64,000 nucleotides of DNA, from NCBI RefSeq assembly GCF_001949145.1, contig NW_019091466.1, forward strand, positions 383,706-447,705. The letters run 5' to 3'. A program made the translations under genes and the position numbers. The notes under the pieces were generated by a model, which saw only the letters and a list, made by a program, of their open reading frames with translations, did not search any database and was not told the DNA's origin. Positions 15,401 to 30,400 of the stretch are shown in pieces. The stretch is from Acanthaster planci (taxonomy: Eukaryota > Echinodermata > Asteroidea > Valvatida > Acanthasteridae). The stretch's first letter is position 1; each line of letters opens with the position of its first letter.

Positions 15401-18400
15401 ATATTGATCGCCAGAAATATATCAAGTCTCAGAAATATATCAAGTTGAGAAATAAAACTTGCTCCCAGTCTCTCCACCATTGAGTCTCATTAGGAGCATG
15501 TATAGAGAGTACCTTCGGGTCTACAGACCATACATGTATAGGCTGGTACTGCAAGGCTGCACTGCACTAATTCAAGCCCCATTGAAAACAGTGTAAAATC
15601 AGCCAAGTTTGGAGCCCCATAGGGGGCAACTGAAGTCCCTGTGGCCTCTAAAACAAAAGAAATGTTGTGTTGGGTCCTTCAGATTTCAATTGATTTTCAA
15701 ATTTAGTAGGTTAACCAATTAGATTTTTAATTATCTGCCAAAATAAAAGTCATCCCTCCCCACAAAAGTTAACATTCCCTAGCCTGTCAGTAGCCATTTT
15801 CAAATGACATCATTCCACTTTCTCAGGCTTTTCGGACAATTTTTCAAAAGCATTTTTGTCTGCTTCAGTTGCCCTGGGAAGGGAGCCCCTGATTCTAGGG
15901 AGTTGATCCTTGGCTATATACTTGAGCCACACGAACTCCTCATCTCCAAAGAACATGTAGAGGTACTTTTTAAGTGCTGTGGCTTGGCAAAAAATTTGCC
16001 TTGAATAGACCGATTGCACCTGCTTAGTCACGTGACCTATAGTGGGTATTAAATATCAACAAACGTGGTGTCCACCAAAGAGAAATGTTTCATAAGTACG
16101 ATTTACCAAAAATAAAGGTGACAGTAGGTACCATACTTGAACTACTAATGTGCTGGGTACTATTGAACTGGCTGTATTGACACTCAAAAAATGGGTAAGC
16201 GGTTGATACCCAGTATACATGTAGGTCACATGACGGCTGGCACAGTCGGTCTATTTTGGGACAGTGCACCCACAAAGACATCCCACTCACCACTCCTTAA
16301 TCTTCAGCAGTCTTATTCCCATCCCATACTAAGTCTCCAGACATCTTTTGGTGTATTTCAAATGCATGGTGCGCAAGGAATCAGTGGTATTTGCGCAGGA
16401 TCTTTCTCTCATTTACAAACTTCATTTTTGGTGACTTTGTTGGATTCTTTCTCCATTTCCAGAGTTGTAATTTTTCAATAATGTCACTACCTAGCTAAAC
16501 CTGTTTACTAAGAAAGGCTGGCCGACGTTAAGAAGGGTCAAGTTCATGTGTTATTGAATAGGGTCTTATATGTGCCTGTAAGAATAGCCACATTCACGTA
16601 TGCTTCACCAGTTTCATGATAAAGCAATATCTCATTTTTTTAAAGTCTTTATATGAAGCACTCAATAAGAATAACCCATCCAAAACTCAGTAACCTTCCT
16701 AGATGCCTGTTCTGAATTTGTGTAAGCATTTTAGTTGTTTTCCCCCTCCATTTTCCACCCTTTTCATAGCCCTACTTGCACCTCTGCATATATTGCTTGG
16801 GTGACTTTAGTTATGCCATTTCCTAAAGACCAACAGCAGATTGTTCATGGACAGTAGTGACTGGTGAAACTTTAAAAAAATCTTAGAAATGAGCACAGTT
16901 ATACAAGAAAATAAATTAATGTGTTAATCTGCCTTAACAAAATGACCGTACAAAACCACCCGACTTTATTTCCTAATGAGGGAACGAGGGACTTCAGACT
17001 GCAAGCAAAATTCAGTGTTTTGTTGATCTACTGAAGATGGCAATCATGAATCAGTAAAGAATTCTACACGTCTCATTTCTTCTTTATGAAGTTCAACTGT
17101 TACTTTTTTAAATAGGTCCAGACTTCCTATGTTCATTGTCATTTTCTGAGACCTTGACAACAGTTGTGTAGATAGAAAACCTTAAAGAAACTGTGTAATG
17201 GCTTGTTGCTCAAATGCAGTTCAAGAAGGAAAAAGAGGACTTAAACTGTCAAAAATTTGTACACTAAAACTTAAATGAACAAAACCTTGGGGTAAATTCT
17301 ATGTTTAAAACTTGTGTCAAATTCCTTTTTGAAACACCCTTTTTCGAAGTTAGAAACTCAGGAAAGCAGATCCATGCAAATACCTCTGTAGATAGCATAT
17401 GTGTTTGGAAGTTTTACAGTTAAAATACTCATCGGGTTAACATTTTGTATCAAATAATATGAAAACATTAAATAAAACTTTTCAGTTTAGTAAAATTGTG
17501 TGGTTCATCATATTCCGACTGGTTTTGAATTCTTTCCTTGCGGTCATCAGAGGCATCCTTGAATTTCCAAATCATCAGCGCTCTGGCATCTTGGCATCTC
17601 TGTAATTGTTCCAACTGGCCAAAATAAAATTATGTCAATATACTATCAAAAGGTTGTGAAAATAATGATTGGCAGGTTTTTCCATATTTACAGATTTAGA
17701 AAGGTATTCCTGATCTGATGCATCAGAATCAGTTCAATTCAAATCAAATCCAAATGGATACCGGTATTTCTTCTTCCTCCATGGTTTAATGTTAAGTTTA
17801 AATGCTGCTCTTATCAACTGAAACAAATTCCTATCAAAGAAATTTTAACAATACCCTATTTACCCTAAGACAAGTCATGCAATTAAATTACAGATGTTAT
17901 CGGAAGTTCAACACACACATACAAATGTGATCTGTGCTTCGCAGAGTCTCATTTTTCTGCAAATCGTATTTGACCCAAAACCCTTTAATTTAGGCCTAGG
18001 TCTATTTTTTACATTTCCAAACATTGGGCTGCCACAACAATGATATTTAGGACCAAGTAGCCTACTGCAGAGGCAGTAAAATGTGGCCTCCAGCATGTCC
18101 AGAGCTGTAAACGTTGGGCTATTATGGTCATAGCATGGAGGCATTGTCAATCAGTGGGGCCTCAAGCTCCACTCAGTGGCAGCCTAACACATACATCTAG
18201 CAGCTTTGCAACTGGGGCTGGTGTCGGCTTTCTTCCCATGGGTGTTAACTTCTAGGCATGCAAGACTGCTTGCCTGGCATTGTAGCCATAGAGCAATCCT
18301 GACGTTTCTTACATGTATCTCTGATAGAAACAAACAAGCTCACAATCTCACTTTTTTACAAAACATGCAGCATTTGCTTCAAACCAGAGAATTCTATAAC

Positions 18401-21400
18401 TTTTCATGACACCACACTCAGTGTGCCATGTGCAATTTGAGCCCTTGTACACAGGATAAACTGGTTCCCAGTACTTAATTGTCCTTCAGAATTGCAAAAC
18501 TCATTAAAGGAAGGAGAGTTAATTTATTCCTTTTGAAATTGTGTTGAACTTGGCTGATATACATGCACACTGCCTCATCATCATCATCCTGATTAAACTC
18601 TATATCCAGCTGTCATGTAGAAGGCCTGGAGTCTGTGGCTATCCTCCTTGAGCGAAGTCCAGGTTTCTGACCCATACAGCCGCACTAGCAACGTATACTG
18701 CCTGCATTGTACCTAATCTGAGTCTTACAAATTGTGAAGTTGCTGTGAAAAATTAAAGACTGGATTAGGGGAATGGACGCGACTAATGCTGAGCTGCAGG
18801 CTCATTCTCCCGAGGAGGTCTTACATGTTAGTTTAAGATTGACCAAGCACACATTTATTCCTTTAGTTAATACTGTAGGAAATGAATGAACCAGTAGTAT
18901 TGTATACACACACATTAATGCAAGCCCAGCACAGTACCGGAAATGAGAATGTACACTGTGAAAACACAAGTTACTTTAGATTGCTACATCATGTCTTGCC
19001 TCAGTGTTTGTAAAAGGTCCCATTTAAACTGTTTAAATATCAGTTGACAAACAATTGGTTATACTGATGAAACGTGGATGAATGAGAGAAAGGAAGAGGC
19101 TTATAAACAAGCACATCTATCCTCCATTCTCTATGTAAAAGGTCTCTTTATTTAGTTCCACCATTGCTTAACCCATCAGCAGGCTTTGACCTTGAGTTTT
19201 TTTTAACTAGGCCACAAGTTAACCTTTGTTTTCACTAGCCCACAGGAATTTTCACCAGCCTCCTGGACATTGTTTAGCAAAACTAACTTTGGCTTTTTTA
19301 ACTTTACTTTTTAACTGATACATGCACATGTACCGCGGAGTCTTGTGTCAATTAAAAACTTAAAAGTGGAGGATACAAAACTGTTATAATTTAACGACAT
19401 GTACAATCAAACATCAAAACATTTGTAACCTTTGCTTTGTTCATCGTTATCAATGAGAAAAGTGATAGTTTCTAAAGGTAGGTGTTACTTTACTAGCCCT
19501 TTGTGCAAGTTAACAAATACAGTTTACAAGCCCGCAGCAGTTTTCATTAGAATATCAACACTGGTCTAGTGCAAAGGTCGCGGCCTGCCCATCGGCTAGG
19601 ATCATGTATGTCATACTACCTCTCTCATAACATAATGAGCAAAAAATCATTAAAAAGTGTTTACTTCCTTATTCACATCCTGTATTCATTTAACCTATGT
19701 TCAGAGTTGGCTTCCATCTCAACAGCGATTGCCTGTGAATTGTAGGACATCTCAAGGTTTAACTTCCATATTACTGTACAATTGCAGAAATTTACATAGA
19801 GTCTGACTTTGGACAGAATGTCTTACATGAAGTTGTTATACTACAATAATAGATTGTGAATGTTTATTGGTCGAGTATCAATCATGTGATTTGCCACAAG
19901 CATGCATGTAAACTGGTTAGGAGTTCATGAGCAATGTTTGCCATGGTTCGTGAATTATATCCCCACAGGTTCCATTACCTTGATCTTTCCCGTGTGCTGT
20001 TGGGAGCGTCATTTCCATGTGTTATATGTTTTACTGCGAGGTTGAGTACAAGATTGTAGCTTCGCTGGTACTAGATAGTGTATGTTCCTATCAGATGTAC
20101 GGTAGGGGAAAGTGGAGCACTATTTCTGTTATGAACGCCATTTTGTTTACATTGTTCATTCATGTTCTTATCTTATCTGGCACCGTAATGATGTCGACAG
20201 ATGACAGCAAGCTGGTTTTCAAAAAGGCTTTCTTATTGATGCAAAAACGAGTTCATAAATGTAATTTTAGGAGAGGGTAGCATCTGCATGAAGAAAAATA
20301 TGAGGCATTCTGTGCATATGTGAATATGGCGGTCGCAAATCCTGCACCGCCATGGGGAGAGCCTACAGTTTCAGATGTTACCCATGACAGAATTAGGTAG
20401 TTATCTAGAAACTTTCTTGGGAAAGAAAAAGGACCAAACACTCCCTTCCAATTAATCAATTTAGTTGAATTAACTAAAAACGCTATTGTTGAAGACAATT
20501 TTAGTGAATGGAAATGCATTTTGAGGCAGTAAAATGTTATGTTGTTCCCTTGCATTGGTAATGCTATTACCGTTGTATAACAAAAGAATTGTTGGCTGTT
20601 GTGATTGGTCTTATGGGTTTTGTACAACCTCGGGGCAAATGGCACCCCTGGCTTTGCCTTGTGAGATTTTCTCCTCTCAGCTTCTCCAAAACACCATGGA
20701 CCCCTACACAGCAGGCAACATTTGAATAATGTTCCAGAGTTTTTTCTGAACAACTGTAGTAGTCATTTTGTCAATGTTTTAGTTCTGAAATTGCTCGTGT
20801 GTCATATGTCAAACTTCTGATGTATTTAATGTAAATCTAAAAAAGGTATTTTGGTGCAACCTGAAACTGGGGTAAATGTTCAGCCAACTCTTCAGTCACA
20901 TGCTTTGCAAACAAAACCTTTTTAGGGAGCCTTTTTAGCTGTTTCGGCCGGTGACTGAAACAGCTTTTATTTTTCTTACGAGTTTTATCTTTTCCTTTTT
21001 TAGCTGGTTCGGCGCTTCTGCCGATGCCGCTATTGTTTTTGTTACCTGGTTGACGATTGTTAAGTATAAGACACTTTTCCACAGACCTAAACAGAAAAAA
21101 CCTCGCCTTTCTTTTGCCACAGTTCTAACAATAAGCAATGTCACAGGGGACCTGCAGTGATTTTTTTGAGAAAATAATGGATAAATAAGAAAAAAATGCA
21201 TGAATGCACAATACCCATTTATACACATCATTGCACCTGGTGAGAGGATAGGGGTTAGGATGATTGTTACTGGGTCAAAACATGACCCTTATCAGAAGAC
21301 CGGATTTGTTGGCACAAAGAACATCTCCAAAGTACCCAAGTTGGTGTTATTAGGATTAAGAGAGACTTGCTTTAGGTCATTAAACTTGATTTGGAAAAAA

Positions 21401-24400
21401 AATCCTACGGAATACTACATCATGATTAAGAAAAAATCCAATTTTTAACAATAACCAGTTTTTCCGTGTTTTTCAGCTTTCTTCTTTTCCAATTTTTGTC
21501 TATTGACATAACACGGGGTCGCTCTACACATGACTTTCAGTCCTTGCTTTGTTCCTATATCCTTCAAACCTGGCACATTGTCAGAGTACCACCTGGAGAT
21601 GTATGCCGGGTTATGATGTCATTGTGACATCATCACCTGATTTATTATAGAATTTTGAGTGTTTAATTTTCCTTCATATGTTTTGTTCACGTTTTCAAGG
21701 CAACAATTTGGTCAGCAATCTTCAAATTTCATCAAAGTTACATGAAGCTAAGACCTTGAAGCAAAGATTATACTATAATGATTAATATCAAGTGATTCGT
21801 TATTAAATTTTGAATATTTAAATATTATTGTAAATTTCTAAAAACGTATAAAATCAACTGTGGCCTCCCGCAACATTCTGTTTGCAGCAAGTGGCAGAGT
21901 AAAATTTGGTCTTCAATTCATCTTGTCTGGGTCAAATCACGTGACCCTTCCTTCTGGTCAAAACCAGAAGTGGGCTTGTTATTTAAAAGTGGTAATAGGT
22001 ATCCACTTGTTTTCAACGGTATTAATCGGTGGGGGTAAAGTATTCTTCAAATCATTTACTGATGACGTCACGCAATTGTTGAGCACCCTCTAGTGATAAG
22101 TTAAAAATTGTGAAAAATGAATTTTGAATAGATGTCTGTGGCAAAGTTTATCCGAATCACCTGAAAATTGCCAACCGATGTAGGTTTAAACTTCCGATCC
22201 GATGTCTGATGTTTTAATCGGAACATCAGCCAATGTCCGATCCGATCCGATGTTTTTACCGACAATAACTGAAATGTAACCGTAACAGGTGTAGGCCTAC
22301 TAACAACATAAAACCAGTGTACTCCCTTAAAATGTCAGCTTACACATTACCGGTAATAGGATTAGTTTTTGCCTTCACAGTCACTGTTGAGAGAATAAAT
22401 CCTGTAAACTCTGTGCATCGATCTCTGCCGTGCACGATACTGATGTAACTGATCACTCAAACCCATGTGGTGCTTACTGGTACATGTATGTGTACATGTA
22501 GAATAGACACAGCACTTCAAGCTGAATCATGGTAGCCTTTAGTCAAGGCGTGCATGGCACCGCTTCACCCTTGCGTTGGTGACTTCATGGTGCATGCCAA
22601 CAGCAGAGGTGCACGTTGTGTATTCAGGTAACCATGCGTGTCTTGAATAAAGGCCAAATCGCTGGCTACCTTCAGACCTTGTGCGGGCGTGGTGCCACAC
22701 GTGGGTGTTGTTCCCAGGCTGTTTTAATGGCTGTCAGTGGAAGCGGTACACACGTACGAGACTGCTCCATATGGGGCTGGCTGTGGTCCATGTGTTGCGG
22801 CATGGATCGCGCAGGTGTAATTTTCAGGGATACTTTACGTAGGTGTAATCGTTCATTTATCACACCAAATGAAGAAAACACAGTTTGTACTCAAATAAAA
22901 AATAGGAGATTTTGGTTCACCAAAACTGAATCAGAGTTTGCTCCTTTCTTCACTCATATCGGCAAGGAAGATAAAATTTTGCCGATCCAATTTTTTGCTG
23001 ATGTTGCCAAACATCGGCCGGATTTGATGTCCGATCCCATCATCGGTTGATCCCTAAAATTCTTTACCCAGTTAACATGTGTGCAATTTGGGGCTGATGA
23101 CGTTATGAGGCCTGAAGTTATAACAAAAAACCTTTAAATCATTAAAAATCGCTAGAAAATCTATCCCAATTGCTAAAGTCCACAATTGCCCATTGACAGC
23201 TAGAGTTGATATCTGCATCCATTGTCTAATGTGTTTGGCTCATTGCATTGTTCATACACACTGTGCACAGCTGATAAAAAATTGCCATCTGCTGAAAATG
23301 CCGGCAACTCCACCCATAGGGTAAGAGCCGTAACAGTAAGAGCCATTTGCTTTGTACATGTAAGGTTGCACTACACCAAATATGTGCCCATAGAAAACAG
23401 TACAAAATCGGACCGAAACAGCACTGCTTGTTGACTCTCGTGAAGAGGTTGGCCTCTGTTTTTTCACTGGAAATTCAAGATTAAGGCCAGAAGATCACTT
23501 TTCGTTTCAGTTTTACTGGGGTTAGCCATGAAAAAATATTTTATTTGCCTTTCCCAGAAGATACCCCCAAAATAGCAGTAAAACTAAGCGCTCATTTCTG
23601 AATGTAACCGCCCGCCTCTATTCAAAATAGGCCCGCAATTTGGAACTTTTGTAAAAAAAATCCCGAACTGGAAACTATCAATCCCAAATTCGGGATTGAT
23701 AGAAATATTTCTATGATCCCTCCTGATTATGGCCTGTCTTATTGTAAAAATCCCATGGGATCACTAAATATTAATGTGCTCGCACGCAGAAATATAACCA
23801 TTTGGTGGAATGCACCCTACATGTAAAGCATGTAATGGAGGCCTACTATTTTGGGGGAATCTGGCAAATTCCAAACACATGGCAGGGAAAGTGTGTGAGT
23901 ATTCTTATGCTCTACTGTAGCAAGGAGGGTATTGGTCCTACAGAACTTTTGAACTGCTGACTTAACGACAGCTGTTTGATTCCCACCTGTTCCAACTTCC
24001 TTTTTTATCAAACCAAAAGAGTTTCTTAATAAACAGCTCAGTGTTTGTCTACCGACAAACACAACATTTGTCTAGTTTTTCTTTCTTTTTCTATCACATC
24101 AGATGCTAACAAGTGTATGCAGTTTACTTCATAAATAGGAGTTGTGTACCTTTCCTTGAAAAATGTATGAATTTGCTGAAAAGGTTTTTGTGAATTAAAT
24201 AGGTTTCATATCCATGAGCAAGGGCCAACTTTAAAAATTGTTTAGTTTCAATGATTTGAAAACAAATTGTTAAAAGTCTTCAAATATTTGTTAGTGTAAA
24301 TGTCAAATCTGTACACACGTATTCTACAGATATTTCATTCTTCCGATAACCTTACATTGATTCTGCTGATTCACTGCAGAGCTTAACTTGTCAACAGTTT

Positions 24401-27400
24401 GTACATGTATATTGGCAAAGCTTTTTCAAACTTATTTATTGTTTCAGGGATCAGCAGGATCAAGGTTAGATGACCATAATACACAGGTGAAAAGAAGACA
24501 GCAGCAGGAATGGTTAAAAGAATTAGGTAAAACATGTCTCTTTGAGGAGTTTGTTCCCTTTTTGTCTGTGGCTAATATGTTTCTTGACTTTTTGCATGCA
24601 GCCAATGCAATATTCCCAATTAGAAATGTGATAATGTACGTGTGAAAACTGCAGTGTGTAATTTTAAACTTTCGAATAAAATATTTGCATAATTTGAATG
24701 ACTGTATTAATTCCCTTTTTCCTTAATATTTTCATTGGTATTGTTATTTTGTTTGAAATTATCAAAGTCTATTTCTCTGGATATAAATCATAATGGAAGA
24801 CTTTATTATCCTCAGAGCAACAACGTATTGAGGCACATGAGCGTAAAGAACAGGAAAAAAAACGCCAACAAGAATTTGAATCCAACTTGGCTCACCAATG
24901 GGCAGAGCCAGTAGATGTTCCCAAGACTGGGCAGATCAGCAATGGTCAACTGAAAGTCCAAGATGATTCAGCCATGATCAGACAGACTGACAGAAAGGTT
25001 GACAATGAGGAAGAGATTGAGCAACCTCACAGTGCTCCCCCACAGGGATCATGGGTCAGGGATGACAGGGGATCGGTGATGAAAATGTCAGAAAATAGGT
25101 AAGCAAGTTCCATTTGGAACTCAGTCTGATTCTGGCTTGTTTGGGTTTTTTTGAAGTACACTCAATTCTCGTTAAGATGAGGGCCTTGTGTTATTTGAAA
25201 CCTCATCTCAAGCGAAAAGTGTTTTCCTACTCTTATGTGTTGATTGTACTACTGTTTAAGGTGATGAATTTGCTTTCAAAAGAGTTTGAGCATGTTCTTT
25301 AGGAAAGTGGAGTTTACAAGTGAGTTGAATACAGAATTGTTATAATAAAACATGTATTATAATTGAGAAGAATAAAGAGGAAAATTAATAAACAAGGGCA
25401 AGTGGACTCAACACTAGTCATTGTGGAAGCGATGTAAACCTGCACCATGTGGTTTCTGTCGCAAGCGAACTCCGTCGTCTCCCTTCCATCTCTATGCCTG
25501 TGCCTCGAACCAACTGTTCTTTGGTACATCTAGGCGTGCAGTTAACACTACACTCTACCGGACCGCCCTAAGTTGTCTTCTGGAGTGGCCTCCAGTGAAT
25601 ACAAGACCAGGTTAAACAGAGTGCAAGTTGCAGCTCAAACAACTCCTATCATTACGCTGAGCATCAGCCCCAACTGGCACCTGAGACCTCTGTGCTTGGG
25701 GCGCCTGGCCGTGAAACAGAGAAGTACACTACTCGGGTCAAGTTCCCATCATTCTCTGGGCTATCCCAGTGAATTCCTCACTCTCTTTGTTATCCCATAA
25801 TCCGGCACTTTTCCAAGGGGCTCTGTGGTAATGTGTTAGTGCATCTACATGTATTACCACTATGGCCTATCATGAGCGATCCCCATAGATTCTTCTGTAT
25901 GGCCACACCATATCCTGCTCACTGTTCAGACTTTAGTTCCTCCGATGCGGACGTGTCCAAATTTGTATACTGTGACTGTTACGAGGTCGTTGAGTTCTTC
26001 CAATGTGGGTGTGTCCAAATTTGACATACTGTGACTGTTGCGAGGTCCGACAAAAGTGGACCTACTGTGTGCCCACATTTTTTCATGAGCGTGCGCGCCT
26101 CAGGTTACCCTTCTGATTATGCACTGCATGACTGAAACAAAGAGGCGCGCAAACCTTACATACCTAGAGGGGACTTGTGAACAAAAGATGTCCACACGAT
26201 GCAGGAAAGGAAGACGTTCTGTGAACTTACACATGTCCACAGGACATTTTCCCCCTCTCTGAAAAAGAAGTTTAGAGGCATATTGGGGTAGGGGTCATCT
26301 GTCCTAAAAGGAAGAAGAGCAGTCAAGGAAAACTTGTACAAAAGGCCAGCTCTAAATCGTGTTCCAAGTTCCAAGAAAAATGACTATTTTCGCTGAGTTT
26401 TCGTAACTGCACGAAAAGAAAGGAATGTCCACTTTAGGTATGTAAAGTAAGTGTTGGTGTACTTGGTAAGGCTCTGTCCAATTTCAATTTAATACTTGCG
26501 TGTGTTAAGCCGAGATTGAATTGGAGTAAGGAGGTTTTTAAGTCCACTGTAGTTCTTTCCTGAAATATTATCACTTTGCTCCCGTCAGGCAGTAGTATTA
26601 TTATGAGTCTTAAATTCACATGAATGCTCCATTTTTTACTCTCAATTTTCATCCCTTCGGATGAATGCAGTCTGACCTTAATTCCCTGTGCATATGGTAA
26701 AATGGCCAAAGTCCTCCTGCACAGTGATGTCAATGGCAACTACAAACATAAGCAAGGTTCATTTTTGATTCTTCAGAGGCTTCAACATCATTCGCATGTA
26801 CTGGAGTTGTGGGCTGTTGCCAAGTGCATCTAACATCCAATTTAACTAATCCTCCGGCAATAACTCCTGGCTAGAAAAAGATGAAGTCAAACCATCTTCA
26901 TCTGGGCCACATAGAGTTTTTCTTCACAGTCTCTGATCTATTTCATCTATCGGTTTACATTTGAAATTTTTTTCCCAGTTATCCAGTCCACACTGCAGTC
27001 GTACTTTCTTTCTGGACAACCAACCCCAAAAAAGTCACCTCAATTTCTAAATAATTCATGAGGTTTTCTTCTTTACTTACAATGACCCATAAAAGTATTG
27101 TTCAGGAATGGATGTGGTGAACTTCCCATGGGATGGCGTTGATTTAATTCCAGCCATCTCTATACAGGAGAAACCCGTTGCAAACTAACCAGTGGTCACA
27201 AAGGATTTGGAGGACAAACACTGCAACAATTTTCATCTTCTTTCCCTTGCCGACTTCACACACCGGATAATCCTGCTCTGTCCCCTCCTCAATCCTCACT
27301 GGCAGTGCTGGGAGATACAGACCAAAATGGAATGCCGACTTTACCTCCATTCCTTTGAGTCTGAGACCAAAATGGAATGTCAACTTTACCTCCATTCCTT

Positions 27401-30400
27401 TGAGTCTGAGACCAAAATGGAATGTCGACTTTACCTCCATTCCTTTGAGTCTGATGCTAATGGTTACACCACTCCTTAGGTGGCCTCAATGCCTGAATTT
27501 GTAGGTCCTATCTACACTAGTAAGGTTCTATCAGAAATATGCCCAGACAGATGAATACCTGTGTTTGCTGATTCGGCTACCCTCTCTGATTCATATTTGT
27601 CCTTTTGTTCAGACAAAATCATAATTGTACTCCAGTCTCCTCCTACAGTAGCTCAACCCTTGTCAGATTCAACCCAGGCTTCGTTGGTGATTCTAAATTG
27701 TTCTACTTCCCATTCTAGTCCACCCACAGAAATTCAAGTTCGTCTACTTCATCAACGTCAGAGGAACTCTTAAGTTTCAATCCTGCCACTCTGTCAGTGT
27801 TGTAAGGGGTCCTTACTCAAGTAATCTTTTACTGCCTACTCCCACCAGCTAGCCATTCCCAAAATCGAACACCTTAGTGACTGGTTCTTAGTAGGTGGAT
27901 GCATAAATGAGGCTGGAAATTTCCTTAACATCACATGTAAGCTTACCAGCCATCCTGGATTCTTAATCTTGAGATCCCTGTCCTTAAACATTTTCTGATC
28001 TAAGTTCGGCTCTCATCTTTCACCCGGACTTTTATCACACCAGCATATCTTCAGCCCGAGGGCAAACCCTGTAAACTTGGTACCTCTTGCCATCCTTATA
28101 TGAGGCCTTACCTAAAAATGTTTTCCTGACTCAGCTGTCTTCCTTCAGTACATGATGGACTGACTCTATCCAGTCACTCTGCTGTTGGCAGTTGAAACTG
28201 ATGATGAACCTTCAACTACTGGTTGCTACTGGCATTTTCTGAATTTCATGGAATACTCCTGTTCCCGAACTTTTAGATCTTAAGGACAGGAGTATGTTGG
28301 TTAACACATTGTCACTTCACCAGATAAGTCACCACGAAGGTACACTCTTACTACGCCTTTGCCTCCTGACAAGGCAGATGTTCCATTGAGCCTCGGACTT
28401 CCTGAAGGTAACCAACATCTCGAAGCCAACAACTCCCTTACACGTGTCTACTCTCGGAGAGGGATTCACGCAATAGAACAGACTCTACATAGCATCGTGA
28501 ACGAGCAAGTCCTTTGAGGTACTTGGCTTCTGCATATTATTCTCCCTGCCTTAACATGGAACATCTAGTTGCTGTTGTTCTGCACCAGACTCGCTCACCT
28601 ATAGGTCTTGATCACAGATAACCCCCTTTTTTCAGCAGAGTAGGGTTGCTGGTCTACGCGTCCCTCTCTGTTACCACTACTTCCAGCAATCCAGGAAAGA
28701 CATCTTCCATTCATGCCTCATTTACCCAGATTTCTAGTATACATCTACACTAGGAGTAAACAGATCTCCAATTCAAACACCACTAAATGCAGTAACCGAC
28801 TCTTTCTTCTACGTGACTCGGAACTGCAGTCATCAATCACATGTAGCTACCATCTGCTGTCACAGCTACCTAATATGCGTCCCCCATCGACTTCCCTTTC
28901 TTAGACAACACTAACTCCGGGTATCCTCTTCCCGGCGTGTTCATTCTTTAATGTTGATCTTTAATGTCATAGAGTGCGTCTGTTCCTCTAATGACAAGTA
29001 TTGCCATCCTGCCATGCCTGCCCTAACCTTCATAATGATACAGGGCAAGGAATCAAAGCTGAGAGGTAATGTGCCTCTTCCTCTATCATTACCCTTAAAG
29101 TGAGGACTTCACCTATCATTACCCTTAAAGTGAGGACTTCACCTATCATTACCCTTAAAGTGAGGACTTCATCTACAATAGTCAAACCTAGCCACCCTAT
29201 CGTGATTCATGATGCTAGGATGATATACATGTACTCTGACAACATCCTTCGGCAGTGTCTATCGGGAAGTTATCTGCATGGTAATATGCTAGACAACTTT
29301 ACAATCATCTACCTCGTGTTACCTTTAATATGGGTTCGCAATGAGTTCTACCAAAGCATGTCTATGATAGCCTCTTCACCGAGACCATGAGGACTCATAC
29401 TCCATGAACTACCTCCAGTTCTACACCATATATATTGGTGTCCTCCTTTCACGGTCTCACACACTTCAGTGCGTCCTGGCCAACCTCCTTCAATACAGGA
29501 TACGGTACTACTCTGCATAAATAGTGACTGTTTGGGTAGGTTGAGTGCAGTGGACCCTTCCCACAGCATTATCACAGCACCTAGTACACCAGCACCTTCA
29601 TTGAATTGGTTCCTTGATTGACAAGTTGTTTTCGATGTGCTCATGCTAAATACAGAGATAAGAATACATCTGAACTTGACCAAACTGCAAAGAAACACTC
29701 ACCTTAACCAAAATCTGGAATCACCCAAGCTTGTATTTCAGACTTTTTCTCATAGGAATGTACAAACTTTGGTTGGGATTGGCAAAATATGGTCGTCTTA
29801 ACCAGACTCTCGTTTCATCTGAGCTCTTATTACCGAGAATTGACTGTATCATAGCTTAATGCACAGCTAGGCCCTCTGATTGCCAAGTTTCATTGGGTTT
29901 TTTTTTGTTTTTGAAAACAGTGCCCTGCCAAGGCACATCCCAACTTGGTAGTGTGTGTTCACAAAAATAGTGATGTAGCTTTTCCTTGCTGCTCTGAACA
30001 ATGCAATAGAAATTGAACAACACTAGAGAATATTCTAGTGACATTGTTATTTGAAATTAAAATTTGGTAAATAATGTGGCATTTGTCTTCACATATTTTA
30101 TTAGTTGACAGAAGTATGCAGTTCTTTTCTTTTTTAACATGCACATTGGTGCTATAATCTTTCTAGATCGTAACTGTTATCACATTTTTCAATTCTTTTT
30201 TTATGAAGGAGTCACATTAGAGCTCATAATCTGCTCCTGGATCCTGCAGAGATTGAACGCAGAGAAGCCCAACGGGTCAAACACATGGAACACATGGTGA
30301 GTTGCCTTTCCATGGTTCCATAAAATGTATTGCACTTGAACCCAGCAGCTGAGATGTTTTTGCTGCATTTTTCTTAGAAAATTAGTAAATACAGTCGCAC

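Larger units (their letters stand above)
14046..24447 (+). other. remainder of CCDC66 intron 6
   Basis: Apart from the MITE, RTE and hAT-like entries I see no genes. Stretches 14046-16003, 16257-18589, 18736-22167 and 23056-24447 are AT-rich intron. The 20253-20753 region has a long - strand open frame of 166 codons without family resemblance. A small hairpin (agctgtttcggccggtgact and its inverted arm) lies at about 20938-20966, and the palindrome atgatgtcattgtgacatcat at about 21614-21634. Confidence 0.4.

Noticed and set aside
20253-20753. 166-codon open frame on the - strand
   Set aside because: No family resemblance, no supporting splice or promoter context, and repeat-like mixed composition; likely accidental in intron 6.
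22616-23050. 144-codon open frame on the + strand
   Set aside because: Lies inside the hAT-like element and ends in its inverted repeat; no transposase motif.
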